Below are positions 61,391 to 64,000 of a DNA stretch of 64,000 nucleotides, in pieces. Position numbers and translations under genes: made by a program. This DNA comes from Hydractinia symbiolongicarpus. Lineage: Eukaryota; Cnidaria; Hydrozoa; Anthoathecata; Hydractiniidae. Within the stretch, counting starts at the first letter, position 1. Every line of letters starts with the position of its first letter. Below the pieces are notes generated by a model. That model worked only from the letters and a program-made list of their open reading frames with translations, ran no database searches and had not been told where the DNA came from. Location of the stretch: the NCBI RefSeq assembly GCF_029227915.1, contig NC_079884.1:29204001-29268000 (forward strand), in the 5' to 3' direction.

Positions 61391-63626
61391 TAAATAGGAA
61401 CAGTTCCAAAGACTACATTTCATTGACTTTCTAGCGGTATAAGTCCGTTTGAGTTGCAACGGTTCTGTCACATATTCGTACCAATATGTACTTAGCGATA
61501 GCATTCGGATATTACTAGGTTGCATCACTTTTAACAGTGAAACGCTTGACTGTGGGACTTAATTGAACTGATTTTGGACTTTGACCTTGTAAATGGGATA
61601 AATGAGCCAGTTTGACTACAAGAAATAACATTCTTCCTAATTTGACATGATTACTGGAACTCAGCGATTACACTGGTCACTGTGGTAGTGCTTTATTACA
61701 AAATTAAGATAAACAAGTCATTTTTTACTGTGGGACCAATCCTAGCCGTTGGCTTGCGCTGAAGAAATAGAGACAGTTTAAAAAACTACATTTCACTGAC
61801 TTTCTAACAGTGTCAATCCGTTTGAGTTACAACGGTTGCGTCACATATTCGTACCAACAAGTATTTGGTGATTTTCTTCCGATATTACTAAGTTGTATTG
61901 CTTTTAACAGTGAAACGGTTGACTGTGGGAATAAATAGAACTGATTCTGGCTGTGACCTTATAAATGTGATAAATGAGTCAATTGGTGTCAAAAGAATAA
62001 CATTTTTCTTAATTTGACATAATTGCTGGAATTCAGAAAATACATTATGCTCTGTGGTAGCGCTTTATTTAAAAATTTAGATAAATAAGTCTTTTTTTGC
62101 TGTGGGACCAATCCTGGCCGTTAGCACGCGCTGAATAAATAGGAACAGTTTCAGAGACTACATTTCATTGACTTTCTAGCGGTATAAATCTGTTTGAGTT
62201 ACAACGGTTCTGTCCCATATTCGTACCAACATGTATTTAGCGATAGTATTCGGATATTGCTAGGTTGTATCGCTTTTAACAGTGAAACGCTAGACTGTGG
62301 GACTTATTTGAACTGACTTTGGACTTTGACCTTATAAATGTGATAAATGAGTCAATTGGTGTCCAAAGAATAACATTCTTCTTAATTTGACATGATTGCT
62401 GGAATTCAGCGAATACATTAGGCTCTGTGGTAGCGTTTTATTTAAAAATTTAGATATTTAAGTCTTTTTTTGCTGTGGGACCAATCCTGGCCGTTAGCAC
62501 GCGCGGAATAAATAGGAACAGTTCCAAAGACTACATTTCATTGACTTTCTAGCGGTATAAGTCCGTTTGAGTTGCAACGGTTCTGTCACATATTCGTACC
62601 AATATGTACTTAGCGATAGCATTCGGATATTACTAGGTTGCATCACTTTTAACAGTGAAACGCTTGACTGTGGGACTTAATTGAACTGATTTTGGACTTT
62701 GACCTTGTAAATGGGATAAATGAGCCAGTTTGACTACAAGAAATAACATTCTTCCTAATTTGACATGATTACTGGAACTCAGCGATTACACTGGTCACTG
62801 TGGTAGTGCTTTATTACAAAATTAAGATAAACAAGTCATTTTTTACTGTGGGACCAATCCTAGCCGTTGGCTCGCGCTGAAGAAATAGAGACAGTTTAAA
62901 AAACTAAATTTCACTGACTTTCTAACGGTGTCAATCCGTTTGAGTTACAACGGTTGCGTCACATATTCGTACCAACATGTATTTGGTGATTTTCTTCCGA
63001 TATTACTAAGTTGTATTGCTTTTAACAGTGAAAAGATGGACTGTGGGAATAAATAGAACTGATTCTGGCTGTGACCTTATAAATGTGATAAATGAGTCAA
63101 TTGGTGTCAAAAGAATAACATTCTTCTTAATTTGACATAATTGCTGGAATTCAGCGAATACATTAGGCTCTGTGGTAGCGCTTTACTTAAAAATTTAGAA
63201 AAATAAGTCTTTTTTTGCTGTGGGACCAATCCTGGCCGTTAGCACGCGCTGAATAAATTGGAACAGTTTCAGAGACTACATTTCATTGACTTTCTAGCGG
63301 TATAAATCTGTTTGAGTTACAACGGTTCTGTCACATATTCGTACCAACATGTATTTAGCGATAGTATTCGGATATTGCTAGGTTGCATCGCTTTTAACAG
63401 TGAAACGCTAGACTGTGGGACTTATTTGAACTGACTTTGGACTTTGACCTTATAAATGTGATAAATGAGTCAATTGGTGTCCAAAGAATAACATTCTTCC
63501 TAATTTGACATGATTGCTGGAATTCAGCGAATACATTAGGCTCTGTGGTAGCGCTTTATTTAAAAATTTAGATAAATAAGTCTTTTTTTGCTGTGGGACC
63601 AATACTGGCCGTTAGCACGCGCTGAA
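61391..63626 (+). repeat. 3-mer higher-order repeat (1118 bp) in two tandem copies
   Basis: Copy one starts at 61391 (alpha), 61764 (beta, 372 bp) and 62136 (alpha-to-beta hybrid). Copy two starts at 62509, 62882 (372 bp) and 63254. Shared private variants are gagttgcaacgg, gatagcattcgg, the one-base loss in gattctggctgtg, gacataattgctgg and cgctagactgtggg. In the hybrid the change from alpha to beta falls between gactttgacc and gagtcaattgg, about 195-215 in monomer coordinates. The second copy begins to differ (gaaaagatggactg, taaattggaacag). Confidence 0.88.
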
Positions 63627-64000
63627 TAAATAGGAACAGTTTCAAAGACTACATTTCATTGACTTTCTAGCGGTATAAATCTGTTTGAGTTACAACGGTT
63701 CTGTCACATATTCGTACCAACATGTATTTACCGATAGTATTCGGATATTACTAGATTGCATCGCTTTTAACAGTGAAACGCTTGACTGTGGGACTTAATT
63801 GAACTGATTTTGGACTTTGACCTTGTAAATGTGATAAATGAAACAGTTTGACTACAAGAAATAACATTCTTCCTAATTTGACATAAATGCTGGAACTCAG
63901 CGATTACACTGGTCACTGTGGTAGCGCTTTATTACAAAATTAAGATAAATAAGTCATTTTTAACTGTGGGACCAATCCTAGCCAGTAGTTCGCGCTGAAG
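63627..64000 (+). repeat. Last complete alpha monomer; array continues beyond the window
   Basis: The unit 63627-63999 resembles 60277-60649 (aatgaaacag or aatgaaccag, acataaatgctgg). Its tail reads agccagtagttcgcgctgaa, as in the units just before M. Base 64000 is the g of the next gaaatag. No array edge is reached. Confidence 0.9.

Larger units (their letters stand above)
1..64000 (+). repeat. Satellite DNA array, about 373-bp monomer, 172 head-to-tail copies
   Basis: Every part of the window aligns to one monomer. Monomer starts were placed by the (g/t)aaatag that follows the GC-rich gcgctgaa seam. Successive starts are 1, 374, 747, 1120, 1493 and so on to 63627, then 64000. Nearly all spacings are 373 or 372 bp. 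The exceptions are 246 bp (20879-21124), 375 bp (55055-55429), 368 bp (60650-61017) and 371 bp (52447-52817). All copies share the same orientation. No unique sequence, transposon or gene interrupts the array. Such homogeneous arrays are known from eukaryotic centromeres, pericentromeres and heterochromatic blocks; the location here is inferred. The letters A-N used for monomer types are my own labels. Confidence 0.98.

Noticed and set aside
1-64000. CRISPR-like regular repeats
   Set aside because: The repeated unit is about 373 bp and monomers abut directly. The variable patches are shared lineage markers, not unique spacers, and there are no cas genes.
1-64000. Telomeric repeats, rDNA spacer or organelle origin
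   Set aside because: No TTAGGG, TTAGG or TTTAGGG runs, no rRNA segments, and no organelle genes are seen anywhere in the window.

Overview
The whole window is satellite DNA. Read by eye, it is an unbroken head-to-tail array of 172 monomers of about 373 bp (1-63999; base 64000 starts the next one), all in the same orientation. I find no protein-coding gene, RNA gene, transposon, simple-sequence tract or unique spacer. Such an array points to a eukaryotic genome and to centromeric, pericentromeric or other constitutive heterochromatin. The species cannot be named from the sequence. The first monomer has 37% GC (138/373), and its CpG count is about as expected (14 seen, 12.7 expected). That fits a lightly methylated genome, such as many invertebrates, better than a typical vertebrate or plant satellite, but this is only inference.

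Monomer anatomy (positions in the reference monomer 1-373): a head starting taaatag or gaaatag; a dyad with AACGG at 43-47, CCGTT at 55-59 and AACGGTT at 68-74; a very constant 18-bp box at 77-94; a variable patch at 95-137; a second constant box at 138-167; a lineage-specific stretch at 170-235; a third constant box at about 236-269; an A/T-tract region at 300-337; and a GC-rich palindromic seam at about 350-373. Two main lineages can be read. Alpha has tattcggatattactagg, ggaactcagcgattac and a seam with AGCTCGCGCT. Beta has ttggtgattttcttccg, an EcoRI-type GGAATTC and a seam with AGCACGCGCT. A hand alignment of 61391-61763 with 61764-62135 gives roughly 80% identity. A third, partial lineage (gamma, type E) has gatatttttccgctactac. 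Where the array is least rearranged, alpha and beta alternate, so the founder unit was probably an alpha-beta dimer of about 746 bp.

Layout. 1-12304: higher-order repeats (HORs) built from types A-H, as a 4-mer ABCD (1492 bp), a 5-mer (1864 bp) and 10-mers (3728 bp). 12305-19759: a 12-mer (4473 bp) and most of a second tandem copy. 19760-22616: an 8-mer with a 127-bp deletion. 22617-38278: one short lead-in monomer, then a 21-monomer unit of 7831 bp followed by a 20-monomer copy of 7458 bp that I could not tell apart where compared. 38279-44615: a distant copy of part of the left block. 44616-54308: a tandem 13-mer duplication (4847 + 4846 bp). 54309-63999: shorter and more diverged units (6-, 4- and 3-mers) with alpha/beta alternation still visible, probably an older or more marginal part of the array.

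No genes work together here. What the window records is repeated unequal exchange: hybrid monomers mark old crossovers, and nested duplications from 1.1 to about 10 kb show that the array grew in jumps of whole monomers. It may be an undescribed satellite family; I recognise no named one. I see no sign of an encoded system beyond the satellite itself.
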